From NCBI GenBank assembly GCA_027704905.1, contig CM051006.1:2700376-2764375 (forward strand): a stretch of 64,000 bases of DNA, read 5' to 3'. Within the stretch, counting starts at the first letter, position 1. Every line of letters starts with the position of its first letter. Both the position numbers and the translations under genes were made by a program. Source of the DNA: Muraenolepis orangiensis (lineage: Eukaryota > Chordata > Actinopteri > Gadiformes > Muraenolepididae). A model generated the notes under the pieces. That model was not told where the DNA came from. It searched no databases and saw only the letters and a list, made by a program, of their open reading frames with translations. This document shows positions 10,550 to 21,640 of this stretch, one piece after another.

Positions 10550-12585
10550 CTTTTGCACACTTCTGGAGATCAGATGAATAGTCGCTCGCCGCCTACCGGA
10601 GTTTTTTCATTGTTTCGACTCGGACGTCCCGCCCGAAGTCACAGCTGGATTTTCTCCGACCATCTTGGGCACGATTACACGCAAAAGCAGCTATCGAGCC
10701 GACGGGATTTTCCGTCCACCGGGCGGACAGAATAAAGTCTTTCTGGTAAAGATCGTGGAGGGGGGGGGTATGTCTCATGATAAACAGATCTTGGTGCAAC
10801 CAAAGTCATGTGCATCCCCTCAAGTCTTTCTGTTCCCCGGACCTGGAGTACCTGATGCTTATGTGCCGTCCATTCTGGCTACCTCGGGAGTTTACAGCGG
10901 TAACTGTGACCGCTGTTTACATTCCCCCACAAGCCAACACGGACACAGCACTGAAGGAACTGTACGGGGCTATCAGCGAACAGGAGTCGGCACACCCTGA
11001 GGCTGCTCTCATCGTGGCGGGGACTTCAACAAGGCGAACCTGAAGAAGGTTCTCCCGAAGTTCTACAAACACATAACGAGCAACACACGGGGTGAGCGGA
11101 TCCTCAACCACTGCTACACTCCCTTCCGTGATGGGTACAAGGCCCTCCTCCACCCACCATTCGGCAAATCAGACCACTGCTCTATCCAGCTACTCCCCGC
11201 CTATAGGCAGAGACTGAAGCAGCAACCGATCGCTGTGAGGGAGGTCAAATGCTGGTCGGACCAATCACTGCAGGATTGTTTTGATCGCGCTGACTGGCAC
11301 ATGTTACCTCGGACAATAATATCAACGAGTATGCATCCTCGGTCACCGGGTTCATCAAGACGTTCATCACGTTCTTCCGACCAAGTCGGTTCGGATATAT
11401 CCCAACCAGAAACCGTGGATTAACGGCGATGGTCGCGCTGCCCTATACGCGCGTAATGCCGCCTTTGGCTGCGGGAATATGGAGGAATATACGAGAGGCC
11501 GTTACGACCTCCGTAAGACCATCGTCACTACCAAGCCACTACTACTGAACCTCAACACGGGAGCCCCCCAGGGATGCGTGCTGAGCCCTCTCCTCTACTC
11601 CCTCTACACCCACGACTGCATGGCTATCCACAGCTCCAACGTAATCGTCGAGTTTGCTGACGACACGACAGTGATGGGCCTGATCGCCAGCGACGACGAG
11701 ACAGCCTACGGGGAGGAGGTTGGATCGCTGGAGCAGTGGTGCCAGGAGAACAGCCTCGCCCTCAACGTCAAGAAGGCCAAGGAGCTGATTGTGGACTACA
11801 GGAAGCAGAGAGGACTTCACGGCCCTATCTCCATCGACGGTGTTGCAGTAGAGAGGGTGAGCAGCTTCAAGTTCCTCGGTGTGCACATCTCCGAGGACCT
11901 CACATGGTCCACGCACACCACACACGTGGTGAAAAGTGCCCAACAACGCCTGTATTTCCTCTGGCGTCTGAGGAAATTCAGCATGGGCCCCCGCATCCTG
12001 AGAACATTCTACACCGGGACAATCGAGAGTGTTCTTACAGGATATATCACTGCCTGGTACGGGAACTGCACCACACTCGAGCGCAGAGCGCTTCAAAGGG
12101 TGGTGCGGACGGCCCAGTATATCGTTGAAGGTGAGCTCCCCTCCCTCCTGGATATATCCAACCAGCGGTGCGTGGCCAAGGCCAAACGCATCATAAAAGA
12201 CATTGCCCACCCCAGCCACGAACTGTATTCACTTTTACGGTCAGGCAGGCGATACCGCAGTATCAAGTCCCGCACAAATTGGCTTAGAGATAGCTTCCAC
12301 AGTCAGGCAATCAGTCTGCTGAACAAGGGCGTATAGCATATAACAATGTATGTTTTATTACATTGACTTATATATACATATTGCTATTTTTCTATGCCGA
12401 TATATAGCATTTTATAAATTGCATTTTACTTTTATATATTTAACTTCATACAGTTTTGTATGTCCGTCTTTTGCTGTCTGTCGTCGGGTATTGCACATAA
12501 GATTTTCACTCACTGCTTTATACTTGTGTAACTTTGAAGTGACAATAAACTTGACTTGACTTGACTTGACTTGAATTGTCTCCCA
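10550..12585 (+). mobile_element. L2/CR1-group LINE with internal deletion fused in frame
   Basis: The endonuclease part spans about 10560-11240, with VTAVYIPPQANTDTALKE near 10900 and a GGDFNKAN-type motif near 11015-11035 that is split over two frames. After a linker (KPWINGDGRAALY in frame near 11413) the sequence jumps at about 11538 into the end of the RT: LNTGAPQGCVLSPLLYSLY near 11551-11610, then FADDTTVMGLI near 11650. The ORF 11479-12336 (285 aa) crosses this joint without a stop. RT blocks before the GAPQG motif, including the first catalytic Asp (F-x-D-x-S-S-A-F-N in intact relatives), are deleted. The 3' UTR ends at 12585 in a tail of tandem cttga units after 'gtgacaataaacttgacttg'. 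The same tail occurs inverted at the window's right end. Confidence 0.88.
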
Positions 12586-13229
12586 GGTGTTAGAACCAGT
12601 GCCCATCAGGATGAAAGGTGCTGTAGGTGGAGATGGGAGAGTTGTGAAAACAGAGCTGAAAAGAAAAGCTTTGAAAACAATTGGATTACCCCCCAACCAA
12701 TCAGGGAAGAGATAGACGGTTGGTGGTTGGTCATGAATGAGCTGGGACTCCATTAGTGTGTAAAACTTCCACTGAAAACAGTCTTCCTTTTTTGGTTTAG
12801 AAACACATTAAGAAAAACCAGCGTGGCTTAGACTTTCCTCCCCGAGCAAACACACACGTGACAATTTACACATTTAAGAGGAGAAGGCAGAGAGATTTGG
12901 GCCCCTATAGCAAATCCATATGTATAAGCGAGAGCTGGGTGACTTTTGTTTGACTTGAGCCGCCTGCACCGAGCAGTCTATTTAATTTGGGAGCTGGTCG
13001 CTCTCCCTCTCGCTGACAGAATGCTGAATAAGTGAATAAGGGATCTGTATCTTAGCCCAACGTGTGACTGCTGGTGCTAGCGTACACTTTGGAGTAAAAT
13101 ATGATGCGCTGGCCAGAGAAGCTGGCGTGGCGTGTGACAGACTGTAGAAGTGCAAAGGGACAGACATTTATAAATAGCCAACAACAGAGGCAGCGCTTTT
13201 CGGGGTCTTTGGAAAAATTTACACATTAA
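12586..13229. other. Unclassified flank
   Basis: No repeat or TE protein seen. A short minus ORF at 12982-13167 has no recognisable domain. Confidence 0.4.
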
Positions 13230-13420
13230 GTGTTGTGGCCCCTAGGGGGAGATGAGGCTCTCAGGACCCCTTTATAGTGTTTTGGCCCCTAGGGAGATGA
13301 GGCTCTCAGGACCCCTTTATAGTGTTGTGGCCCCTAGGGGGAGATGAGGCTCTCAGGACCCCTTTATAGAGTTGTGGCCCCTAGGGGAGATGAGGCTCTC
13401 AGGACCCATTTATAGTGCTG
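13230..13420. repeat. Minisatellite, 47-bp unit, 4 copies
   Basis: The unit begins 'gtgttgtggcccctaggggg' and continues 'agatgaggctctcaggaccc'. Second and fourth copies are one to two bases shorter in the G run. Confidence 0.95.
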
Positions 13421-14020
13421 TGTCTGCGTTTAATTATCTCAGGAGAGTTTCCTATCATTTAATAATAATTAAATTGTGCTGAAAAATCGGCAACTGATAT
13501 TTGTCCTCACTACAAACGTAAGAATACACACGTTACATCACACACAGTCATAGAATATTGACATATTTTTTTAGCCCTGTTTTTGCTTTGCTGTAAATGC
13601 ATTTACAAAAAATAAAAAATAAGCATTTACAACATAACAGCAATTACAGCAAAGGAAAATACATTTGCTTGGCCTTTTTTCCACGAGATTTGTACCATTC
13701 TAACTTGGGTCGTATATGTTAATGAACCAGTTAGGTTCACCAGTTCTCTAGGGCTGTTGTTGTCTGGTCATGTAGCACCAGTTCTCTAGGGTTGTTCCAA
13801 CTGTAACCATTTATATGTGTGTTGTGCCTTTCTATTGCATAGACAGCCTTATTTTACGAAAAGTTTCTTTAAGTGATTTCCAGAGAATATCTTGTGTGTT
13901 CTTGTTATTAAAGAATCCCCATTCTACCACCAGGAGTTAGCCCTTACAGGTCAGGGCAAAACTGTCACATGACTGCCAAGTGAGTGTCCACCCAGATGTT
14001 TGATGGATAGATGAGCCTAC
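13421..14020. other. AT-rich sequence with a dispersed repeat segment
   Basis: 13735-13870 resembles 53815-53945 ('ctggtcatgtagcaccagt', 'ttgtgcctttctattgcata'), so it is part of an interspersed repeat of unknown class. Otherwise nothing recognised. Confidence 0.45.
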
Positions 14021-14870
14021 CAGTTGGTACGGTCCACTAGGTAGGCTGGTAGACAGTTGGTACGGTCCACTAGGTAGGCTGGTAGACAGTTGGTACGGTC
14101 CACTAGGTAGGCTGGTAGACAGTTGGTACGGTCCACTAGGTAGGCTGGTAGACAGTTGGTACGCTCCACTAGGTAGGCTGGTAGACAGTTGGTACGGTCC
14201 ACTAGGTAGGCTGGTAGACAGTTGGTACGGTCCACTAGATAGGCTGGTAGACAGTTGGTACGGTCCACTAGGTAGGCTGGTAGACAGTTGGTACGGTCCA
14301 CAAGGTAGGCTGGTAGACAGTTGGTACGGTCCACTAGGTAGGCTGGTAGACAGTTGGTACGGTCCACTAGGTAGGCTGGTAGACAGTTGGTACGGTCCAC
14401 TAGGTAGGCTGGTAGACAGTTGGTACGGTCCACTAGGTAGGCTGGTAGACAGTTGGTACGGTCCACTAGGTAGGCTGGTAGACAGTTGGTACGCTCCACT
14501 AGGTAGGCTGGTAGACAGTTGGTACGGTCCACTAGGTAGGCTGGTAGACAGTTGGTACGGTCCACTAGATAGGCTGGTAGACAGTTGGTACGGTCCACTA
14601 GGTAGGCTGGTAGACAGTTGGTACGGTCCACTAGGTAGGCTGGTAGACAGTTGGTATGGTCCACTAGGTAGGCTGGTAGACAGTTGGTACAGTCCACTAG
14701 GTAGGCTGGTAGACAGTTGGTACGGTCCACTAGGTAGGCTGGTAGACAGTTGGTACAGTCCACTAGGTAGGCTGGTAGACAGTTGGTACGGTCCACTAGG
14801 TAGGCTGGTAGACAGTTGGTACAGTCCACTAGGTAGGCTGGTAGACAGTTGGTACGGTCCACTAGGTAGG
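14021..14870. repeat. Minisatellite, 33-bp unit, ~26 copies
   Basis: The unit is 'ggtacggtccactaggtagg' plus ctggtagacagtt. Because 33 is a multiple of three, all frames without a stop stay open and produce artefact ORFs of 285-314 aa (11-residue repeats such as QLSTSLPSGPY). Variant units 'cgctccac' (14163 and 14493) and 'actagatagg' (14236 and 14566) recur 330 bp apart, a ten-unit block. At the right end 'acagtcc' variants alternate every 66 bp. Confidence 0.97.
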
Positions 14871-14929
14871 CCACTGATCACCTGATCTCATATTCTATGT
14901 GTTCCATGTCTATTCCCTGGAGGGCGGTG

Positions 14930-15190
<261 letters not shown>

Positions 15191-15410
15191 TGTCACGGTT
15201 TGCATTCCTGCCTCCCCGCGTCCACAGCACCCCCCCAGGTAGCCACGCCCCCTTGTTAACTCTCACCCGCAGCGGCAATAACAATTAATAACAATTAACT
15301 TCCTCCTCATGTTTTCCCGCCTGTCTGTTTGTCTGCCTGATTGTTTCCACCTGTTCTGTTACCTTGTGTATATATAGTCTGTGCCTTCCTTTGTTTGGGT
15401 CTAGTTCGTA
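15191..15410 (+). mobile_element. Possible LTR fragment (Ty3/gypsy type)
   Basis: Starts 'tgtcacggtttgc' and has a TATA-like 'gtatatatagtctgtg' near 15368, which is the layout of a U3 region. The sequence then runs straight into a 26-bp array. No second LTR or internal domain is adjacent, so this is inference from promoter layout only. Confidence 0.35.
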
Positions 15411-15823
15411 TTGTCTCATGTCAGAGAACCAGCGTCTTGTCTCATGTCAGAGAACCAGCGTCTTGTCTCATGTCAGAGAACCAGCGTCTTGTCTCATGTC
15501 AGAGAACCAGCGTCTTGTCTCATGTCAGAGAACCAGAGAACCAGCGTCTTGTCTCATGTCAGAGAACCAGAGAACCAGCGTCTTGTTTCATGTTAGAGAA
15601 CCAGCCTCTTGTCTCATGTGAGAGAACCAGCGTCTTGTCTCATGCCAGAGAACCAGCGTCTTGTCTCATGCCAGAGAACCAGCGTCTTGTCTCATGCCAG
15701 AGAACCAGCGTCTTGTCTCATGCCAGAGAACCAGCGTCTTGTCTCATGCCAGAGAACCAGCGTCTTGTCTCATGCCAGAGAACCAGCGTCTTGTCTCATG
15801 TCAGAGAACCAGCCTCTTGTTTC
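15411..15823. repeat. Minisatellite, 26-bp unit, ~16 copies
   Basis: The unit is 'ttgtctcatgtcagagaacc' plus agcgtc. A small internal duplication of 'agagaacc' occurs in two units (15525-15575). Units with 'catgtc' dominate the left and units with 'catgcc' the right, showing block-wise spread. Confidence 0.95.
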
Positions 15824-15989
15824 TATGTATGACATAACGTCATACTGTGCTGGACTTTCTGGACTCATCACAGTTTCTGTACTGTACTGCTCTGTATTCA
15901 TGATGCTTTCAAATGCTTTTAAATCTTTTTGCACAATTCAAGACATATACATATCGTCCATCAGTCACTTTATTGTTCTTATTATGTTA
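15824..15989. other. Short unique flank with an L2-like 3' UTR phrase
   Basis: 'tggactttctggactcatca' at about 15851 also occurs near 18350 inside an L2-type 3' UTR. This piece may therefore be a remnant of the same LINE family. Confidence 0.4.
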
Positions 15990-16835
15990 TAATAATAATA
16001 ATAATAACTTTATTTATATAACACTTTTCATACAAGATGCAGCCCAAAGTGCTAATTAAAAATTAGAAAAGCAATATTAAAAAGGTATGTTTTCAACTGT
16101 GGTTTAAAGATGTCCACTGAGCCAGCCTCTCTAATATCTGTTGGGATTGTGTTCCACGGCTGTGGTGCATAGAAATTAAAAGCAGATGCCCCAATTTCCC
16201 CTTGGGGCCCCCAGGAACCTTTAAAAGAGCAGCTGTGGAGGACCTTAGGGCTCGTGAGGGGACATAAAAAGACAGGAAATCAGAAATGTACGAGGGTGCT
16301 AAATTGTTAAGAGCTTTAAAAACAAGTAGAAGGACTTTAAAATCAATTCTAAAAGATACAGGGAGCCAATGCAATGCAGCTCAAACTGGAGTAATATGCT
16401 CTCTCTTCCTTGTTTTCGTTAAAAGTCTAGCAGCAGAGTTCTGAATTAGCTGTCGCTTGTCTATTGATTTTTTAGGAAGACCAGTGAAAAGAGCATTGCA
16501 ATAGTCCAATCTACTTGAAATAAAAGCATGAATCAACTTCTCAGCATCCTGTTGGATTAAAAACAATCGAACCTTAGCAATATTTCTTAGATGGAAAAAG
16601 GCTGTTTTGGTCACCTTATTTATGCGGGTATTAAAACTTAAATCAGAGTCTAAAATTACACCTAGGCTAGTTACTTCCGATTTATTCTGGTGAGCCAAAC
16701 TTCCTAACCCATTAAAAAGTGCTTCCCTTTTGGCTTTAGGGCCTACTAAAAGTATTTCTGTCTTGTCTTCATTAAGTTAAAAAAAATTATCGCTCATCCA
16801 TCGATCAATTGCAGACAGACAGGTAGTCAAGCATT
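15990..16835 (-). mobile_element. LINE fragment of the CR1/L2 group, 5'-truncated
   Basis: The minus strand encodes TEILLVGPKAKREALF near 16750, EVTSLGVILDSDLSFNTR near 16670, SSRLDYCNALFTGLPKK near 16480-16530 and LHWLPVSFRIDFKVLLLVFK near 16320-16375. These are the thumb and C-terminal region of a LINE RT. The palm with the catalytic motif is missing, so it is 5'-truncated at about 16835. The 3' end on the minus strand is a (TAT/ATT)n tail at 15990-16005. One or two frame breaks near 16375-16380 separate the two ORFs. Confidence 0.85.
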
Positions 16836-16849
16836 TGGATCATTTGGCT

Positions 16850-16998
16850 CAACATGTTAATCTTTATTGTGTATAGTATTTTCGTAGTATTGTTTAGAAA
16901 TGCATACCGCGGGAGGGAATGGGAAGTAAGCATTCCATTGTACTCCATTGTACGTTGCAAATGGCGAATACAAATCTTGCATCTTGAATCTTCTATCT
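16850..16998 (+). mobile_element. L2-type LINE 3' tail, severely 5'-truncated
   Basis: Contains the tail phrase 'gggagggaatgggaagtaag' and 'cattccattgtac', ending 'cttgaatcttctatcttg'. The same phrase closes the L2-type element at 18664 and occurs at 60780 and 63855. A CCACC-rich array follows directly. Confidence 0.75.
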
Positions 16999-17009
16999 TG
17001 TATTGTATC

Positions 17010-17175
17010 CACCACACACCAGCTCTACCCTACCAGCTCCACCACTACCACCTCCACCACCTCCACCACCTCCACCACACATCACCTTCACCCTACCAGC
17101 TCCACCAGTACCACCTCCACCCTACCAGCTCCACCACTAACACCTCCACAACACACCAGCTCCACCCTACCACCT
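17010..17175. repeat. CCACC-rich minisatellite
   Basis: Irregular repeats of 'ctaccagctccaccacta' and 'ccacctccaccac'. It lies between an L2 3' tail and the start of an L2 RT fragment. Confidence 0.9.
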
Positions 17176-18664
17176 TTCAACCAAGGCCTCAATGATTATC
17201 GTCCAGTGACTTTAACACCCATAGCCATGAAGTGCCTGGAAAAACGTATTATGTTGCATATCAACTTTTCCATCCTTGAGTCCTTAGACCCACGCGAGTT
17301 TGCATACAGACCAAACAGGTCTGTATACAACACCATTTCCCTGGCACTACACACGGCCCTGCAGCACCTAGACAGGAGGGACACCTATGTCACACTGCTG
17401 TTCATTGACTACAGCTCGGCGTTCAACACCATCGTTCCCTCCAAGTTGGTCCTTAAACTGAGGGACCTAGGTCTGTGTGTCCCCATCTGTAACTGGATTA
17501 TGGACTTCCTGACGGGCAGGCCTCAAGTGGTGAAGATTGGGAACAACATCTCATCCACTCTGGTCCTCAACACCGGAGCACCCTAAGGCTGTACACACAT
17601 GACTGTACTGCCATGCACTGCAATAATCAGATTATCAAGTTTGCAGACGACACCACAGTCATCGGCCTGATAAGCGAGGGCGACGAAATGGAGTACAGAG
17701 ATGAGGGAGTCCAGATGACGCGATGGACAACAGCCTCGCACTGAATGTTAGCAAGACTAAGGAGCTCATCGTAGACTTCAGGAGCAACCGGAGCACCACT
17801 CCACCATCAGCCTGGACGGGACACCGGTGGAGGTCGTCAGCTGCTTCCGTTTCCTTGGGCAACGGATTTCCGATGACCTGTCGTGGACCTGCAACACGGA
17901 GGTCATGCTGAAGAAGGCACACCAGCGCCTCTATGCTCTGTGGTGCGGAATAGGCCAGAGGTGGCTAATGAACTTCTACGGTGGCCCCGTAGAGAGCGTC
18001 CTGACGAGTGGCATCACTGTGTGCTACGGCAACACCACTGAACAGGACAAGAAAGCCATCAAGTGGGTTGTGAGGACGGCAGAAAAGATTACCGGGTGTG
18101 CCCATGCATTGAGGAGATCTGTAGGACCAGATGTTGGAAGAAGGCCATGTCCATCATAAAGGACTAAAACCACCCTGGGCACCATCTCTTCTCCCCCCTA
18201 CCATCTGGTCGCCGGTTGTGCAGCATCAGTACTACCAGGGATAAGGATAGTTTTTATCCACAGGCAGTGCGCCTACTGAACTGGTAGGAGTGCTGACACT
18301 TTCACTTTCATAACATTGTCATTAACATTACACTTACATACTTTACTGGACTTTCTGGACTCATCACAGTTACTGCACTGTACTGCACTGCATTCATGAT
18401 GCTGCTGCACTACTGGCACTTAAAATTGCTTTTAAAGATTTTTGTAAAAATAAAGAAAAATAAATAAACATGTGCATTCAACACATGTGCATATCATTTA
18501 ACATTCACTTTGCTGCTCTACTTTATTTTTATTTAATATATTATTCCTATTTTTATGGTATTGTTTTGGAGATGTATACTGAGGGAGGGAATGGGGAGTA
18601 AGCATTCCAATGTACTTGTTACAAATGGCCGAAACAAATATCCTGTATCTTATATCTTGTATCT
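17176..18664 (+). mobile_element. L2-type LINE, RT to 3' end, with small deletions
   Basis: RT begins at NDYRPVTLTPIAMKCLEK (about 17192-17245). FIDYSSAFNTIVPSK (first catalytic Asp) lies near 17402-17445, and LVLNTGAP near 17562-17583 is followed by a stop. A deletion then removes the residues between GAP-QG-C and the THDC phrase. FADDTTVIGLI follows near 17642-17672. C-terminal pieces include KKAHQRLYALW and KWVVRTAEKITGCAH near 18062-18105. The 3' UTR (18290-18664) ends with the 'gggagggaatggggagtaag' tail. Frameshifts near 17583, 17720 and 17820 mark it as dead. Confidence 0.88.
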
Positions 18665-18666
18665 TG

Positions 18667-18868
18667 TACCTCCACCACACACCACCTCCACCCTTCCAAG
18701 CTCCACCACACACCACCTCCACTCTTCCAAGCTCCACCACACACCACCTCCACCCTTCCAAGCTCCACCACACACCACCTCCACCCTTCCAAGCTCCACC
18801 ACACACCACCTCCACCCTTCCAAGCTCCACCACACACCACCTCCACCCTTCCAAGCTCCACCACACAG
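18667..18868. repeat. Minisatellite, 31-bp unit, ~6.5 copies
   Basis: The unit is 'cttccaagctccaccacaca' plus ccacctccacc. 'agctccac' recurs at 18699, 18730 and 18761. It starts immediately after the L2 3' tail. Confidence 0.95.
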
Positions 18869-18944
18869 CAGCCTGTGGATTGTTAGTTGTTAGTTAATTC
18901 ATGTGTTGGTTTTTTTTTCTATATATTTGAGATATAGTCTTAAA

Positions 18945-19500
18945 ACAACGTTAACTCTATCTATCTATTAGATACATAGTGTGAAAAAACAACCGTATTT
19001 CTATCGATCTATTAGAGATATAGTGTTAAAACAACCTTATCTCGATATATCTATAAGAGATATAGTGTTAAAACAACCTTATCTCTATCTATATATAAGA
19101 GAAATAGTGTTAAAACAACGTTATCTCTATCTATCTATAAGAGATATAGTGTAAAACAACCTTATCTCTATCTATATATGAGGGATATAGTGTTAAAATC
19201 GACCTTATCTCTTTCCATCTGCATTAGGGATATAGTGTTCAAATCGACCTTATCTCTATCTATATATTAGGGATATAGTGTTAAAACAACCTTATCTCTA
19301 TCTATATATTAGGGATATAGTGTTCAAATCGACCTTATCTCTATCTATATATTAGGGATATAGTGTTCAAATCTACCTTATCTCTATCTATATATTAGGG
19401 ATATAGTGTTAAAATCGACCTTATCTCTATCTATATATTAGGGATATAGTGTTCAAATGGACCTTATCAGTTTCCATCTGCATTATGGATATAGTGTAAA
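18945..19500. repeat. AT-rich 42-bp satellite-like array, ~13 copies
   Basis: The unit is 'gatatagtgttaaaacaacc' plus ttatctctatctatctattaga. Each unit contains the short inverted pair tatctct / agagata around an 11-base loop. The same unit occurs at 57145-57420 and 60548-60690. Confidence 0.93.
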
Positions 19501-19937
19501 ATAGAGCTTTGTGGCTGATGCTCTCTGTGTCTCTCCGATCAGCTCAGCTCAGAGTCTAAATTGGTACCAAACTGCGTCATTTGAGGGAGTTATCTAGAGG
19601 AGGAGATGATGGAGCAGGCAGCATGGAGGAGAGGTTGTTCATATGCTACCCACATTGAACTGATACAAAGATACCCTTTAAGGGTTGTGTCTTTAGCCCC
19701 ATCTCTTAGTTGATTTACTGTCTGCTTCTCTTGGCACAATGCCATCTGTTATTGATACAGATATACATTTACATATGAAGATATGTTATGGATATTATTT
19801 ATAGTGTTCTATGAGCAGCTTATGGATTGTGTGGCATGGGATCTGCTAATCCAATGATCCAATCTGCTAAACAAATGTGCTGTCACTTTGAAATGATCAG
19901 GATCATGTGTGAGTGTGCATATCTGTACATGATTGTG
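19501..19937. other. Unclassified sequence
   Basis: Non-repetitive. 'acccacattgaactgataca' near 19649 resembles 'acccacattgaaatgataca' near 61300, so part of it belongs to a dispersed repeat. Confidence 0.4.
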
Positions 19938-20172
19938 AGTGTGTGTGTGTGTGTGTGTGTGCATGAGTGTGTATGTGTGCATGTTTTCTTATGTGTGTGT
20001 GTGTGTGTGTGTGAGTATTTGCATGTGCTTGCATGTCTATGCATGTATGTTTGTGTGTGTGTGTGTGTACATGTGTGCATACAATTGGGAATTGCATGAT
20101 TGTCTGCATGTGTGTGTGTGTGTGTTTGCATCTGCATTGTGTGTGTGTGTGTGTGTGTGTGCATTGTGTGTG

Positions 20173-20212
<40 letters not shown>

Positions 20213-20213
20213 G
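19938..20213. repeat. Interrupted (TG)n microsatellite
   Basis: Several TG runs separated by 'gcatgagtgtgtatgtgtgc'-like spacers. Confidence 0.95.
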
Positions 20214-20384
20214 TAGAATTTTAAGGTAACACATCACTGTGATTATGATCCTTGAATGCAAAATCACATAAAATAAACCAGTTCACCAATCTCTTTCGCT
20301 CCTTCATGATTCCAAGCTACTCTATGCTCTCACCGGTTCAAGGAAGGAGTTTGTTGGTTATTGGAAAATGTACGACTGTTCTGA

Positions 20385-20425
20385 GCCTCACTTGTAAGTC
20401 ACTTTGGATACAGACGTAAACAAGC
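20385..20425 (+). mobile_element. SINE 3' tail fragment
   Basis: 'gtaagtcactttggatacag' matches the common fish SINE tail type (ctttggataaaagcg). The head was not found upstream. Confidence 0.45.
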
Positions 20426-20439
20426 ACACATCTAAATCT

Positions 20440-20690
20440 GGAGGATTGAATACTCTTCATTGTCACATACATGTACACACACAGTGAAATGAGTTTCTCT
20501 GCATTTAACCCATCCTAGTGTTAGGAGCAGTGGGCAGCTATTGGATATACAGCACCCGGGGAGCAGTGTAGGGGTCTGGTGTCTTGCTCAAGGACACCTC
20601 AACAGTTTTTGCTAGAAGGAGCCGGGGGATCGAACCAGCATGTGAGGCGACTGCTCTACCTCCTGAGCTATTGCTAAGGTAAACCTAGCT
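20440..20690 (-). mobile_element. tRNA-derived SINE with A and B boxes
   Basis: On the minus strand the head at 20677-20630 reads 'tagctcaggaggtagagca' (A box, matches TRGYNNANNNG) and then 'ctggttcgatccc' (B box, matches GGTTCGANNCC). Spacing is about 34 bases, as in tRNA-derived pol III promoters. The body (20630-20490) has 'aggatgggttaaatgcagag'. The 3' end reads 'tatgtgacaatgaagagtat', which resembles the LINE 3' end 'gtgacaataaacttga' at 12540. It may borrow that LINE's machinery (inference). Confidence 0.7.
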
Positions 20691-20889
20691 GGGCTAGAAA
20701 ACACTTGATATAATGTTCAGGTCTATGAATGCAGTACGACTCTGGGACATGAGTACCAGAAGCATGTAATATTAATATCCCCCAGACACACACTACCTTA
20801 TTTCATACTGCCCATCAGACATCCACAACACACAAATACAGGAATACATAAATAATCTATCCATCAGTTTGTAGTTACTCATGTGGTTG

Positions 20890-20892
<3 letters not shown>

Positions 20893-20950
<58 letters not shown>
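20893..20950. repeat. (GT)n microsatellite
   Basis: About 28 perfect copies. Confidence 0.97.
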
Positions 20951-21310
20951 CCTGTGTTTTATTACAAAAGGTTATCTCTAAGAACTTTGGTGATGTGTTT
21001 GTAAAGGTTACCTATCAGACATGCGGTGGTCGGTTGGTGTTGAATTAATTTCCCCAGAGGGAGAAGGGGGAACTTTTAGTTCTGCTAACTGTAAAGCAGT
21101 AAACAGTAGACATTGGATCTAAATATAACATATAGAATTATGGCAGCTATACCAGCACATCTAAGGGACTCAACATCACAAGGTCGGCTATGTTCTGCAT
21201 CCCATTCAACCTGTGCTACGGAATTAATAACTAACTAATTGGATTTATCATTTCTTTAGTTTTCATAATTGTTTTAATTCAAAGACATGCGTTCAAAAGA
21301 TCTCTCTCTA

Positions 21311-21341
<31 letters not shown>

Positions 21342-21640
21342 TCCAGTTTAGAGAGGAAGAAATTAACTATGCGGTGCATTGTGGGTAGGCAAGGATGGCC
21401 TGGCTGCTGGCTGCTGTTTGAACAGCAGACCAACCATATGATACTAAAGGAGCTGAGGAAAGACAAATAGAGGGCATTATGGGATATAGGGCATTATGTG
21501 ATGGATGGACAGATATCTATATATATATATATATATATATACTGTATATACTTGCTTTAGTACACCTTCCCTTCTCTTGTTTGACTCTCTTGAAGCTTGT
21601 TCTACAAACTGTGATAAACACATTGTCTAATCCAACATAT
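20951..21640. other. Unclassified sequence with short TC and TA runs
   Basis: Contains (TC)n/(TA)n at 21300-21340 and (AT)n at 21515-21542. No TE protein seen. Confidence 0.5.

Noticed and set aside
13937..14881. ORFs of 314 and 285 aa with 11-residue repeats
   Set aside because: They exist only because the 33-bp minisatellite is a multiple of three and has no stop in those frames. No signal or domain is present.
18498..18897. Trp/Cys/Gly-rich and Pro/His-rich ORFs
   Set aside because: Translations of the 31-bp CCACC-rich array.
20620..20690. Functional tRNA gene
   Set aside because: A and B boxes are present but the acceptor stem is not, and the unit continues into a SINE body.
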